A stretch of 64,000 bases of DNA from Ptychodera flava (taxonomy: Eukaryota; Hemichordata; Enteropneusta; Ptychoderidae): the NCBI RefSeq assembly GCF_041260155.1, contig NW_027248279.1, forward strand, positions 2,537,764 to 2,601,763, given 5' to 3'. The position numbers were made by a program, and so were the translations under genes. This document shows, one piece after another, positions 13,760-23,839 of this stretch. Within the stretch, counting starts at the first letter, position 1. Every line of letters starts with the position of its first letter. The notes below the pieces were generated by a model. That model was not told where the DNA came from. It worked only from the letters and a program-made list of their open reading frames with translations, and did not search any database.

Positions 13760-13975
13760 TATAACAGGATTGGAACTAATTTGGATAATTGGATGGGGAA
13801 GTGATGTCAATTTAATCTTCAAATATACCTCATCTACCGTTCTTTTAAAGTTACACACTCGTTTTAATGAGTAATATATAATATTGCAACATTAAGCTAT
13901 AGGACACCTAACACTTTTGAGAAATTTGAAAAATAGGAAGATCCAATTATCCCAAATTAGTTCCAATAGTGTTAT
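13760..13975. mobile_element. short MITE with ~33-bp inverted ends
   Basis: The left end carries ATTGGAACTAATTTGGATAA (from 13769). The right end carries the inverse, TTATCCCAAATTAGTTCCAA (13948-13967), with the arms continuing outward to TATAAC / GTTATA. The element is about 216 bp and has no coding capacity. TA dinucleotides border both ends, which may be the target duplication. Confidence 0.7.
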
Positions 13976-15573
13976 AGGAAAAATAGAAACCATATATGAA
14001 GTGAGTATAAAATATTCAACTTTTCCTATTCTCGCAGTTTCAACAGCTATGTAACGATATCATTTAAACCGAATGTCAATGTGTGGTCTCTCGACCTGCT
14101 CTATAAGCTGCTAGTCAAAGTGAGATAATCTACGCCATCAATCTGCCATTACCAAAAGGCCAAGGAATAGGATTTTCTTTCACAGTGGCTAGTAAAAAAT
14201 TGTTTCAATATTCCTGATATGGATACAGTCTTATCAACGTGTACGCACTTGCATTATGGTCTGTTTTTTAATTCATGCTGCATTGATGAGGCCTTGACCC
14301 TAATAATCTACTATAATCCAATATCATTCTCACCCATAAATACATTTAATGGACATTTCAAGACAACACCGACACTTACATGTTGTTTTGTTAACTATAT
14401 CTTGGACTGTTAGATAACAAAGACATATCTTTAGCGAAATATTACGGTCAGAATGAACACGTCATAACTTTAAGTTTACGAATCAAAGAAGAAAATAGTA
14501 AAGATTATGAATTATGTAAACAGTCAGAAGCACAGTGTATAAATAAAGTCAAGACTGTCACAATACAGAAATTATACAGTACACGATATTCTTACTGCCA
14601 GAAAATCTGCAACTTTATCGTGACTACAGGTTCCTGTAGCGACCTCTACAAGACCGGATTTTAGTGTACCTTTGAAGAGGACGCTACATTTTTATATCCT
14701 TTAGCATTTTTGTTATAATATATCATTACGAAAAGTGTTATTGTTTATAAGGCATTCTCTTTTGTATATATCTACACCAATTTTCCTCTTTTCAAGAAGA
14801 CATTTTATGACTTTTGAAGACTTATTATGTTAATGCTAGAGGATTGCTATTCCCCGGTTATCTTTTGTTAGTTATCCTGATGCATAATCAGCACTGGATG
14901 GATCTGTTTAACATAAGTAGTAAAGTAAACGTGGGCAACTGGGATTAATAAGAATTTTACACCCCATTTTATTCATTTATCTACATGGAGCGAAGGAAAA
15001 ATTAACCATCCATGTAACTAAAGTATGACCCTGACCTATATATGAACTCACGCACGCGCAACAGCTGGCAGCTTGCGCAGCAGTGCATTGTCCTGAACTA
15101 AGCGGGGAAATTCCCTGCTGAGTCAGGTCCTGGACTTGCGCAATACAGTAGCTATGACTCACTATCAGTACATCTGTCGGATCATTTGTTAGATAGATTC
15201 CGACTGTGCTGCAGCTCTGTACAGCTCCTTAAGGGTTCCAGTGCTGATTTTTGTCTTCTGGATGTAAGTATATACTCGTTTTCTAGTTGTGTGAATTTAC
15301 TACGTTTTTTCCTACGCCTATCGGAGCGAGATTTTCACCTATTTTATTCCCTACCATACAGTAACCGTTCCGATCTTGAACACTGTTGCGCAATACCCCT
15401 ATCAGGACGCAGCAGGAACTTTCCGGTAGGGAATTTCGCAATACCGCTTTCGCAATACCGGACTTCAGTTGCTTAGTAACTTGTGATGTCATGTTCAATG
15501 TCTGTCATTCTACAGTTTTCAGAAACATTTTCTGAACGACTCTAGTTAACTTGTTCACCCGATAGATAAAATT
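13976..15573. other. no gene recognised; left flank of the Polinton
   Basis: Short open frames only. This stretch should hold the left terminal inverted repeat of the Polinton if it survives, but I could not match any part of it by eye to the inverse of 31.1-32.6 kb. Confidence 0.4.
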
Positions 15574-16615
15574 TTAGTAATTTCCTCTGAACTTAAAATG
15601 GTGACGGAAGACCATTACTTCAAATAAAATGAGACGTTTCAGATGAATGGTACTGATATCTAAAGTGTTCACTCTTTTATCTCTACGTACAAATGTAGTT
15701 CCTAAGTCGTTCTCTATTCTATTCCCACCAACAAAACATTCAATACTCATTTCATTGCGATCTTTATCAATACTTATGATAATGTCACAAGATGTTCTGT
15801 TATCTGTTTTCATAGCGTAATATCCAACGAAATCATCAAACTCGTCTCCTGTAGCTAACTTTTTACACATCTAATGAGAACTGTACCATGTTGAAGTATT
15901 TTCATATTATCAGTCATCTGTTGATTTACTGTCTGTAAAGTTAATTCAGCTGCCTCATCACCAACACTTTTAAGACCCAGTTTCTTAAAGTTGTGTCCCA
16001 AAATAATCTAACTGGAACTCCGCTAGCTGTATACGAGCAATAATTCTCCCCCTCGTTTATCCACCTTCTTAGTGTATTATCTGCCTTCATTATTGTATTA
16101 AGAGGACTAATTTTAAGGTGAATCGGTATACCAAGAAGTGCAATGTATGGATTCGTAGGAGTAAGCCAACTACGAAAATCTAGCAACTTGTATTTGTTTA
16201 CATTGCTATCAAAATAAATCACATTCGGAGTTCCTGGTGGTTCAGCAACACCTCCTGCAATTTCACTATCCAATATATCTAAGATGTTACGCGGCACATT
16301 ATAAGGCATGAATTTCTGACTAGCCGAATCCCATGTCAGAGCAAAAGGAGTAGAATCATTCGAAGCCTTTGTGGCGTCAATTACAGTTTCATCAATGTCT
16401 TTAAGTTCGGAAAATTCTACAGCATGCTCGTGGGGTGGCGCCGCGGCATTGGCTAAAACGAAATATTTTTCGCGGTCTTTATAACGAAGGACGTAATCCT
16501 TATTATGATTAGCAGCCATCTTAGTATTATTGTTAACTTTAACATCACTCAGATCTTCAAGCTCAAGATTTTGCATACGAATTGTACCTAGACCGAAGCC
16601 ACTTGGATCAGACAT
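15574..16615 (-). pseudogene. Polinton gene of unknown function, frameshifted
   Basis: The likely start is ATG at 16615 ('MSDPSGFGLG'), placed 14 bases after TATATAGG on the minus strand. The first frame runs to about 15941. Just before its end a second frame gives 'KKLGLKSVGDEAAELT' and continues to about 15870, and a third ('MCKKLATGDEFDDFVGYYA') runs to 15574, so at least two frameshifts split a protein of roughly 340 residues. I recognise no domain. Its start is divergent from the conserved small gene at 16675, with a shared 60-bp intergenic region. It could be a virion or DNA-binding protein, but nothing in the sequence decides this. Confidence 0.6.
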
Positions 16616-16628
16616 ACTCCGTAGGGAC

Positions 16629-16637
16629 CTATATACA
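16629..16637. promoter_or_regulatory. TATATA box between divergent Polinton genes
   Basis: CTATATACA lies 14 bases upstream of the minus-strand ATG at 16615 and about 38 bases upstream of the plus-strand ATG at 16675. The same motif recurs upstream of many Polinton starts in this window. Promoter function is inferred. Confidence 0.5.
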
Positions 16638-16674
16638 GTGAAAATTAAAATAATACCTTGTAATATACACAATC

Positions 16675-17087
16675 ATGGCTTCAGCTATAGGAATGACAGT
16701 TCTCGGTGCTGTATTAAATGCAACGGCATTCACAGGAGGAAATATTATCGGTCAAAAGCTTTCTGGGAATGGTGAGGCTCTTATTGAAGAGAAAGTCCGA
16801 CATGATAAAGCGTTAGAAAAATTTGAACATGATCGCAACGTCTGGTCAGAAAAAAGATTACTCCAGGCTGACTGGGAAAGAGAAAATCAGGCAAAGGACG
16901 CGCATGCTGCGGCAGAATTAAGAGATACAGATGCAGAAATCCTGGAAGAAGCAGAAGCGGTGCAAAGCCGTTCCGAAGGGGCAGTTCAATTCTCAGATAT
17001 TATCAACCCAGTCCTGAGCAAAAGAAATATGAGATGATCTATATTGCTGGAGGATTGGTCGTGGGATGGTTTATGTTACACCGGTAG
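16675..17087 (+). CDS. conserved small Polinton membrane protein, one frameshift
   Basis: It starts at 'MASAIGMTVLGAVLNATAF' followed by 'TGGN', a hydrophobic Ala/Gly-rich N-terminus, then a long charged helix rich in Glu, Arg and Lys ('KRLLQADWERENQAKD'). The open frame stops at 17037, but the next frame continues with 'YYQPSPEQKKYEMIYIAGG' and a single hydrophobic segment, ending at TAG 17085-17087. One indel near 16995 therefore separates the helix from a C-terminal membrane anchor. I remember proteins of this plan (AFTGGN start, helix, C-terminal anchor) in many invertebrate Polintons. The function is unknown; a virion-membrane role is plausible. Confidence 0.7.
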
Positions 17088-17102
17088 GGGCCCGCTTCAG
17101 GA

Positions 17103-17843
17103 CTACAATAATTCAATACAAAAGCTAATTGGCCAGTTATTGAAATCGATCATGTTTCCATCCTGATCCGTTATCCAGATACGCATTGAATTCATGTAAT
17201 CTCCCCCTTTTCTCAATGGCATAGAAATTGCTCCGTTTTTAAAATCGTAAGTAACCTTTTCACTTATTTCTCTCGTATCCCGGATGGGAAGTATTTGTAA
17301 ACAGTTCGATACTTTCCCCTGTATGTATCCTCCGGAGGCACCCGAACCAAATGAAACATAATTTCCAGTAACATCGACTACATCTGAATGAACTATATAT
17401 TTAGTGACTGTTAAGAAATCCACTTTCTTCGGACTCATAGTACTTTTATAACTGGGTTTTATACAGGGTTTATCTGAAAAGCCGACGACGAGGCGACGCG
17501 TGTGGCGAAGCTACCTGTGGCATTGAAATAGACTTTAATATCTTTAGCCAAAGTTAGATAAACATGGTTTGTCGGCAGATGTTTTCAAAATTAATTTTTG
17601 CTTCAACCCGATTGCTTTGTTTAACGTATCGATATTGTAGTTACCTGGACGTATTGATTTAGTCTTCTTCGGTTGGTCACCTTCTTGATATTTTATTACA
17701 TTATTCGTCGATGTTATGTTATGCCATGAATTATATAGTCCGCACTCTAGCAGTCTTATCTTCGTAAACTGTGTCGTGTCAATACAAGGGTAAAAATTAA
17801 CAGTAACAGGTTCACCTGTTTGACTTTCAATCCAAATGATCAT
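17103..17843 (-). CDS. penton-like minor capsid protein, two frameshifts
   Basis: It starts at ATG 17843 ('MIIWIESQTGEP'), after AATATATACAT. Frame 1 carries 'LLECGLYNSWHNI' and 'RPGNYNIDTLNKAI', the N-terminal signature of the single-jelly-roll penton-like protein of Polintons. Near 17575 the frame changes to 'YLTLAKDIKVYFN', and near 17478 it changes again to the C-terminal part (17103-17438), which ends with 'RIWITDQDGNMIDFNNWP', the family's typical finish. The full product would be about 245 residues, close to the family length. Role: fivefold-vertex capsomer, partner of the major capsid protein at 28212-29473. As written, the gene cannot give one product. Confidence 0.75.
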
Positions 17844-17916
17844 CGTTGTACGTTGTATGTATATATTACTAAGTATAAATGTTCGATGAATATTATTATT
17901 ATTCCGAAGGTGCCCA

Positions 17917-18147
17917 TTACACAGTATAAGGTTCAGCAGGAATAATATTTTTCTGTTCAAGAAGATCTTTGGTCGCAACCGCAGCAGCAGTCGCACCACC
18001 TAATTTTGCCAAGCGAGTCAAATTTGGTCGACTTGGATCGCCAACCTCTATTTTCAGAAATTTGCTGGAGATCATAAGATATCCCATCGCAAGTCCTGCG
18101 ATTACAATACCATCGTACATTGTGTTTACAACTGTTTTAATATCCAT
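17917..18147 (-). CDS. small conserved Polinton membrane protein
   Basis: An intact 76-residue frame starting 'MDIKTVVNTMYDGIVIAGL', with one hydrophobic segment at about residues 13-27. It is followed by 'VGDPSRPNLTRLAKLGG' and a second Ala-rich segment ending in an acidic/Lys tail. The pattern YDG(I/V)VIAGLAMGYL - GDP - AA.ATKD is familiar from Polintons of many animals. It is preceded on the minus strand by TTATATACTAG about 14 bases before the ATG. The function is unknown; probably a virion membrane component. It is one of the few unbroken genes of the element. Confidence 0.75.
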   Translation of the reverse strand: MDIKTVVNTMYDGIVIAGLAMGYLMISSKFLKIEVGDPSRPNLTRLAKLGGATAAAVATKDLLEQKNIIPAEPYTV

Positions 18148-18670
18148 GATTGCTGACTAGTATATAAAATAAAAAATAAAAATAAAAAATATGGGGAGTT
18201 AATCCATCTCATACAATGTAGAGGAGCTGGCCCCGGAGCCGCTACTGGCTCTGTTTTTTCCGCTTTCTTATTTTGGGGAGGATCTTTCCGATCTGGACTC
18301 GATCGATTAACGGGACAAATATGTCGAGCACGCCCCCAATATAGTCCTAATGCAGTCAATGAAACTCCCACAATTCCTAAAACAAGATAACATTTATTAT
18401 ACCAGCGTGAATTATTATCACACTGTTCTTTCATTGTAGGCGGTAGGTCTGCTTCAGTCGCTACCGCATCGCTATCATGAATCATTGCTTTTAGTTTCTT
18501 CTCCTTGTTTGCCTGTTCCATTCCGCTAATTTCTTGCCCGCAGCAACTCTCCCTGGATGCTTCGGCGGTAACGTCACTTTCTCTATGTTGCGCTGTGTCG
18601 GAATCGTTTCCGTTTCCGGTGTGGGCCCCGTCGTCGTTTCCGTTTGCTGAGTCGGCGAAGTTGAATCCAT
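18126..18670 (-). CDS. conserved Polinton membrane protein with basic RVAAGK motif, one frameshift
   Basis: The true start is probably ATG 18670, which opens a 58-residue frame (18494-18670): a Thr/Pro/Glu-rich N-terminus, then 'KHPGRVAAGKKLAEWNRQ'. An indel near 18515 shifts the rest into another frame, beginning 'ANKEKKLKAMI' and including one membrane helix ('CYLVLGIVGVSLTALGLYW') and a Lys/Pro-rich tail. The basic (K/R)xPxRVAAGKxLAEWNR patch before a membrane span is a pattern I recall from other Polintons. TAATATAG precedes the start. The function is unknown. The gene overlaps the start of the downstream 76-residue gene by about 20 bases. Confidence 0.65.
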
Positions 18671-18804
18671 TTATTTCAGGTACTATATTAAAACCGATTT
18701 TTTTAAATTTAAATGTTTACCCGTAATTAAACCGGTGGAAATTAGAGCAATCAGGGGCCCCCATGTGTACGCTATCCGTCCTGATAATCGTTTTATTTCA
18801 CTGT

Positions 18805-19173
18805 TTAGAATAAAATCCTTTTAAGATCAGTGGCATAGTTATCTCGATCATCGATTGGAACTACCTGACTAATTGCGCGGGCTCCTAGATCTATGAAACT
18901 TTGAGTGATGGTATCACTTATAAGAGAACTGTATTTCGCTTCATAGACTTTAAAGGCTCGTGTTATGAATTCATCTTTCCACGTTTCCACTTCTCTAACT
19001 GTAAACTCCTTACCAAAAAATAACTTACTTTGACCACTTGCGATGACACAGAGTATTTTTTCACGTTTTGTCTCTATTATGGATTGAGCGTCCGAAGGCG
19101 CCGAAGGTGCCGAAGCCCCTTCGGAATGCGCTGCCATATTTGCCGCTGCCGATGACTTTATTAAATTCTCCAT
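18805..19173 (-). CDS. small Polinton protein of unknown function
   Basis: An intact 122-residue frame. It has an Ala/Ser/Pro-rich N-terminus (to about residue 30), then 'SKLFFGKEFTVREVETWKD', 'VYEAKYSSLISDTITQSFI' and an acidic/basic end. Proteins with the FxGKExTxxEVE ... YEAKY layout occur beside the capsid genes of other Polintons, as far as I remember, but no function is known to me. It is divergent from the plus-strand gene starting at 19359, with which it may share a control region. Confidence 0.55.
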   Translation of the reverse strand: MENLIKSSAAANMAAHSEGASAPSAPSDAQSIIETKREKILCVIASGQSKLFFGKEFTVREVETWKDEFITRAFKVYEAKYSSLISDTITQSFIDLGARAISQVVPIDDRDNYATDLKRILF

Positions 19174-19358
19174 TGTTGCAGTATGTTATCTATTCTTAGT
19201 AAAAAATAAAAAATTCGTTTAAACCTGAATCCGAAATAAAGTATTAACATAGTCTGGAATGTTAGTACCCCTAACAGAACCGTACCGATAGGGATTCCGA
19301 CAGGGATTCCGGAAAATTCTCCTCCATTTAAATCTATATGTATATAGAAACACGAATA

Positions 19359-20763
19359 ATGAGTACAGACTTATTCCCAGTTGCTTTTCAATTGAATAAG
19401 ACGAGCATACCAACAGTACAGCATGCTGATATCCCCTTCCAAACCGGACGGGGAATAAAACCTATTCTCATGGACTTAGAAATATATGTAACGCCGACAG
19501 ATAAATTTACTTTCCATCCTCGGGATGTGTTCAAAGATAACGTAATCACTCATTGATCAGCGAAAGAAAGTAATGTCTGGCTGGGTAGCCCAAGATGAAA
19601 TACTGGGACCAGCAACTGAATTTCGCTGTATGGTGTAGCACTACTGGTTGTGGTATATCATTCGCCCATCTCTTTGATAAGAAATTTCCGCCCCAAATAC
19701 GATCATTCTGCCGTTTCCATGTATATTTTACAATACGTCGTATCCTTCACGAAATGGGCGTTGCACTTCCAGACGATACCCCCACCTTCAAAGCGGGCGA
19801 CAATCCGTACAATCTCGTCCAATATGAACTTCTATGTACAGAATTTGGAAATATAAGTCCAACGAAGTCCGACTTTGATATCGAAAAGGTCAAAATAAAG
19901 GTCTTGGTTATGGATATGAATATTACACTAATCGCGGGCCCGTTAGACAGCCAAAAGCGATATACAACGGTCGGGACTTTTTCCTCTCCTCCGACGGAGG
20001 CGTTTTCTATACACATACAATTTTTGGAAAGAAAAAACATGTACTGTCCGACAAAGAACGACCACACTACTATTTCTTCCGAAATGATGGATCGGAGGGA
20101 CAATATAATAGTTTCATTCCTCTGAAGGGAGACTCAGGATTGACAAAGGCTGGCCTAGCCCGCCTCAACGAAAGTCTTGAAGCCTACGTATATTGCATAC
20201 TCGGTGCACAAGCGAATATTCGCAGTACCATAATAGGTGATACTGGCAGTGCACAGCAAGTCCGAAAAGAATTCGGCGTTCTCCTCGAAGATGAAATTCG
20301 CAATACCGACAAAGTAATCAGTTATCGGCGATATCAAGACACAATAATGAATACTGGTGTCAAACTTGATATGGCAGTCTCGCCAAATTTACTTCTCTTA
20401 CCGTCTGAGATGGTCATTCTTTCGGGCCCGGCGATCTCAGGTTATAATAATGAATTGCAATACGCAACAGAATCTATGTCCTTCGGAGTGAACGGTGATA
20501 TAAACACAGAAGTTCGAGAAAGTGCTGTACACGAGATGGAAGGAGGAGGGGAGGGGGGAGATCCTGTGAAGTGGCAGGACGAGCCCGGAGAGTCACCTCA
20601 CAATGACACGACTCGGATTCGGTCCCCGAAGGCCCTCCACCCCCTTCGGAACGCTTCGGAACGGAAGGCAGCAGCCGTGACCGGCGCAGACCCTATTCAC
20701 GAATATGGTAAAATTGGTTTGTTATCTTTAGCAATATTCATTACATTTATTTACAGTATATAG
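19359..20763 (+). CDS. large conserved Polinton protein with C-terminal membrane anchor, frameshifted
   Basis: It starts at ATG 19359 ('MSTDLFPVAFQLNKTSIPT'), after TATATGTATATAG. The frame breaks near 19550, resumes as 'YWDQQLNFAVWCSTTGCGI' and 'FHVYFTIRRILHEMG' (19595-20125), and breaks again near 20130. It then continues as 'TKAGLARLNESLEAYVYCI', 'GDTGSAQQVRKEFGVLLED' and 'VKLDMAVSPNLLLLPSEM'. A low-complexity Gly/Glu/Pro/Asp linker follows, then a terminal hydrophobic helix ('LLSLAIFITFI'). This set of motifs is conserved in Polintons that I remember, but the role is not established. The anchor and the position just before the packaging ATPase suggest a virion membrane or vertex component. 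About 465 residues if intact. Confidence 0.65.
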
Positions 20764-20773
20764 ATCCGATCCG

Positions 20774-21378
20774 ATGGAAATGTTCGCAACCCCACCATTC
20801 AACATGATTATACTGGACCGATAGGTTCTGGCAAAACAGAATTTGTAATGGACCTCCTCACCGGTCCGTACTTAAGGAAATTCGAATATATAGTTTTCAT
20901 TTGTCCGACATTCATGAACAATGAAACGTACAATAAAAGATTCATTTTCACAGATGACAACGTATTCGTGCTTCCGGTCGAACACGATGCTGTGGAAGAT
21001 ACACTAGCCTTCGTACATAAGGAATGGGCCGGTACAAACACTTTAATAGTACTCGACGACTGCGCCGCGTGCAAAGATATGAAGAAGCGCAGTGACAATT
21101 TAGTCAAAATTGCTTTCAGCTCAAGACATGACAGATTATCTGTCTGGGTTCTGACTCAACAATATACTAGTATTAGTAAACCATTCAGGGAAAACATACA
21201 GATGTTAGTACTATTTTTCACACCGAGCGAGATAGACATCAACTCTATTATAAAACAATATGGAATGAGGATGTCAAAACAGAAGGCAGATTCACTAATC
21301 AATCAATTGCAAAATACACAATTCAGTAAACTAGTATTTCGTTTACGGCATCCGTACGGCATAAAATTTTTCGTATAA
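20774..21378 (+). CDS. ATP: FtsK/HerA-type DNA packaging ATPase, one frameshift
   Basis: The start is probably ATG 20774 ('MEMFATPPFNMII'), 13 bases after TATATAG. A frameshift near 20815 moves the frame to 'GPIGSGKT' (Walker A), then 'TLIVLDDCAA' (Walker B) and 'VWVLTQQYTSISKPFREN', whose Gln is the usual sensor. About 202 residues, as in Polinton ATPases of the A32-like group. The enzyme pumps DNA into capsids. It lies in a plus-strand run with the upstream membrane-anchored gene and the integrase 10 bases downstream. Confidence 0.85.
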
Positions 21379-21388
21379 TATAGCAATT

Positions 21389-22502
21389 ATGGAAGCTGAA
21401 GGTTCTACCGAAGGTACTCTTAGAGAATTATATTACAACCCGAAAACTGGTTTTGGAGGTGTACAAAAATTATATGACGCAGCACGGGCCAGCGGGTTAA
21501 AAATTACTAAGAAAGAGGTGCAGGAGTGGTTAAAAACTCAGCTAACTTATAATCTACATAAACCGGTACCTCGTACTCGCGGGGGTGGTTCGGGCGGCCG
21601 TCGCGTTTTTGTAACATCGATAGACTCTCAATGGCAAGCGGATCTCGTGGAATTCCCTCCCCCGTTCGCAAAAGAGAACCGTAACATTCGATACATGCTA
21701 ACAGTAATCGATGTACTCAGTAAATACGCATGGGCCAGGCCGATACAGTCAAAAACGGCTGATGATACGTTAGAGGCGCTACAAGATGTGATTAAGAAAT
21801 CCGGGAGAAGGCCCGACAAACTTCAGACAGATGAGGGGCGGGAATTTACTAATCGAAAAATGCAGGGGTGGTTGGAGGAGGTGGGAATTCACTGGTTTCA
21901 CACCTACAGTGATAAAAAAGCTAGCGTCGTTGAACGTTTTAATCGGACGCTTAAGACGATGATGTGGAAATACTTTACATATAAACAGACACGTGAATGG
22001 CTTTCTATTTCTACCACAACTTCTTGAGAATTACAACAACACCGTTCACGGAAGTATCAAAATGAAACCCAGGGACGTAACAGAGGAGAACGATTGGCAG
22101 GCATTTTATACACTATTCGGTCCTGAGTTGGCAGCCGGGGAGTTGACCTGAATTCAAGCCGGGAGAACGAGTCCGAATTACAAAATACAAGACCACTTTC
22201 AAGAAAGGATATTTACCAAATTGGACAGAGGAGATTTCGTAGTTTCAAAAGTGGTGTACGCAGCTGGCTTGGGAACGCCCAGTTTACAAAATAAAAGATC
22301 TGAATGGAGAGGAAATACTTGGCACTTTCTACTCTGATGAACTTCAGAGCGCACCTTCAGAACGCGACGAGCTGTACAGAGTAGAACGAATTTTGAAGAC
22401 GAAAAAAATTAGAGGAAAGAAATATTATCTGATAAAATGGAAAGGTTATCCAGAAAGTTTCAATAGTGGGAGCCGGAGGAAAATGTTATTAGAACTTCGT
22501 AA
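21389..22502 (+). CDS. INT: retroviral-type integrase with C-terminal chromodomain, frameshifted
   Basis: It starts at ATG 21389, after TATAATATAG. The N-terminal helical region reads 'GFGGVQKLYDAARASGLKI', with the 'VQEWLKTQ' turn. The catalytic core has Asp85 ('QADLVEF'), Asp148 ('QTDEGREF') and Glu182 ('ASVVERFNRTLK'), the DDE triad. The frame breaks near 22005, continuing as 'QLLENYNNTVHGSIKMKP', and further breaks follow between 22140 and 22350. The end encodes a chromodomain: 'YRVERILKTKKIRGKKYYL', 'IKWKGYP', and after one more shift 'WEPEEN', stopping at 22502. The enzyme inserts the element; the chromodomain probably guides it to histone marks. Confidence 0.88.
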
Positions 22503-22616
22503 GTTCCTGTCCATGGTACTTGTAAGTACTTCGTAAGTTCCTGTCCATGGTACTTGTCAAGTACTACGTAAGTACTAACGTAAGTATTTACGAAAGTTAT
22601 TCAATAAGTACCATGG
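22494..22616. repeat. 34-bp tandem duplication within an inverted-repeat cluster
   Basis: A 34-base unit beginning ACTTCGTAAGTTCCTGTCC occurs at 22494-22527 and again at 22528-22561, overlapping the integrase stop. CCATGGTACTT in each unit is the inverse of AAGTACCATGG at 22606-22616, and further AAGTACT / AGTACTT palindromes lie between. It sits between the convergent integrase and kinase-exonuclease genes, so it could act as a bidirectional 3'-end hairpin. Confidence 0.7.
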
Positions 22617-23771
22617 AAAAAGTCTTAATTTCTTGAAAGCCGAAAGTGTCAGTTTACCACCCCACTTCCACCCCCCACCTGGCCAAGTATTTATCATGTA
22701 CTGTCGTAAGTAATGTTCACTTACTGCATCTTTTTCGGCCGTATGTGGATGAGGTGGTAACTCGGTTCCTGAACATATTAAGTTTGCAAGATCTTCAAAA
22801 CGACTTCTCATGTTACCACAGTCCGTTCTTTCGAGTCCCCCTTTTCAGCTTTATATATAAGTTCTGGTTGAAGTATAATGTACACAACTGACATGAGCCA
22901 TAGACAAGTAACTTCAAAGTCCCTTTCAGAACCGTAGGGTTTCATAATGTCAAGTGCTCGTAGGTCAAACGAAGCATTATAAGCACACACAGATTCACAA
23001 GCGTTAAGAAGTTTGTGTAGGTTCTTTAGTGAGACTCGAGGTTGTTCTAGTTGTTCTTGACCAGGTGGGAAGTACGCTTTTTCAAGTTCCTCCTCCTTGA
23101 AACCGTCTATTAAAAATCCCTGGCTGCCGCCGCTCCATGCAATTCCAAAGTCAAAAGCTCGTGGATATTCTACTGGTCCGACTGTCTCGGTATCAATTGT
23201 TGGATTAAGTATATTCTTGAGAACGAGGGGGGTAAGAGCGTTCCGAATTACCAAACATGGAAGTCTGTAGTCGTGGCAAATTTCTAAGAAAGTCTGTTTG
23301 AACTTGTTGTGAATCTCTTCTAGTTCTTCTAAGGCGCCTATTTCGTACGACCTGGCTCGAGTCAACACATTCCGCCTGCAATAATCCCAAGGCATATCTT
23401 TGAATATGATAATGAAACTGGGTAAATGGTCAAATGCTCTAGAAACAATCTTTTTTTCTTCCGTTGCCACGCCCCGGATTCGAGAAAAAGTCAGATGTGA
23501 ATTATGGAAGAGTCACAAATAATGTATTGTTCTGAAGGGAGGCCCTCCCACTCCCCCTCCTCCTCCCAGCCTGACATTGTAAACTAAGAGTATGTTCTAT
23601 AAACTGATTCTGAAAATCGGCAATCGAAACGTGGGTGACACGCCCATTATAAAAGTCGGCAATGTTGCTGGAAAAACTAGTGTCAAATTCTGGTACGTGA
23701 TACGGATCCAAATTTATTGCATCGTAACTCTTACCACTTCCAGTTGGTCCATTTATGAATATGTATGACAT
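22575..23771 (-). CDS. P-loop kinase-like domain joined to DEDD 3'-5' exonuclease, frameshifted
   Basis: It starts at ATG 23771 ('MSYIFINGPTGSGKSYDAI'), where GPTGSGKS is a P-loop. The frame changes near 23540 ('CDSSIIH') and again near 23500, then continues with 'FIIIFKDMPWDYCRRNVL', 'RARSYE' and 'LEELEEIHNKF', a pattern like the arginine-rich lid of deoxynucleoside kinases. Next come exonuclease motif I ('TIDTETVGP', Asp/Glu near 23190) and motif II ('CAYNASFDLRAL', near 22975). After another shift near 22812 comes motif III ('HTAEKDA', near 22740). About 390 residues. The exonuclease call rests on three motifs in order; the kinase call is weaker. Possible roles are nucleotide supply and repair or proofreading. 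No such fusion is among the standard Polinton genes I know. Confidence 0.65.
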
Positions 23772-23839
23772 TTTAGGATACTATATCATAGAAAAAATTT
23801 TTTTAAATATTTTTTTATTAAGATATATACGATAAGACA
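23772..23839. promoter_or_regulatory. divergent promoter region with TATATA/TATAG motifs
   Basis: A 68-base AT-rich gap between the kinase-exonuclease gene (minus) and the next plus-strand gene. GATATATACG lies about 12 bases before the plus ATG at 23840. TATAGTATCC lies about 10 bases before the minus ATG at 23771. It fits the pattern seen at other starts in this element. Confidence 0.5.

Noticed and set aside
18505..18726. Plus-strand 73-residue Ser-rich frame
   Set aside because: It is the shadow of the minus-strand gene starting at 18670 with the RVAAGK motif.
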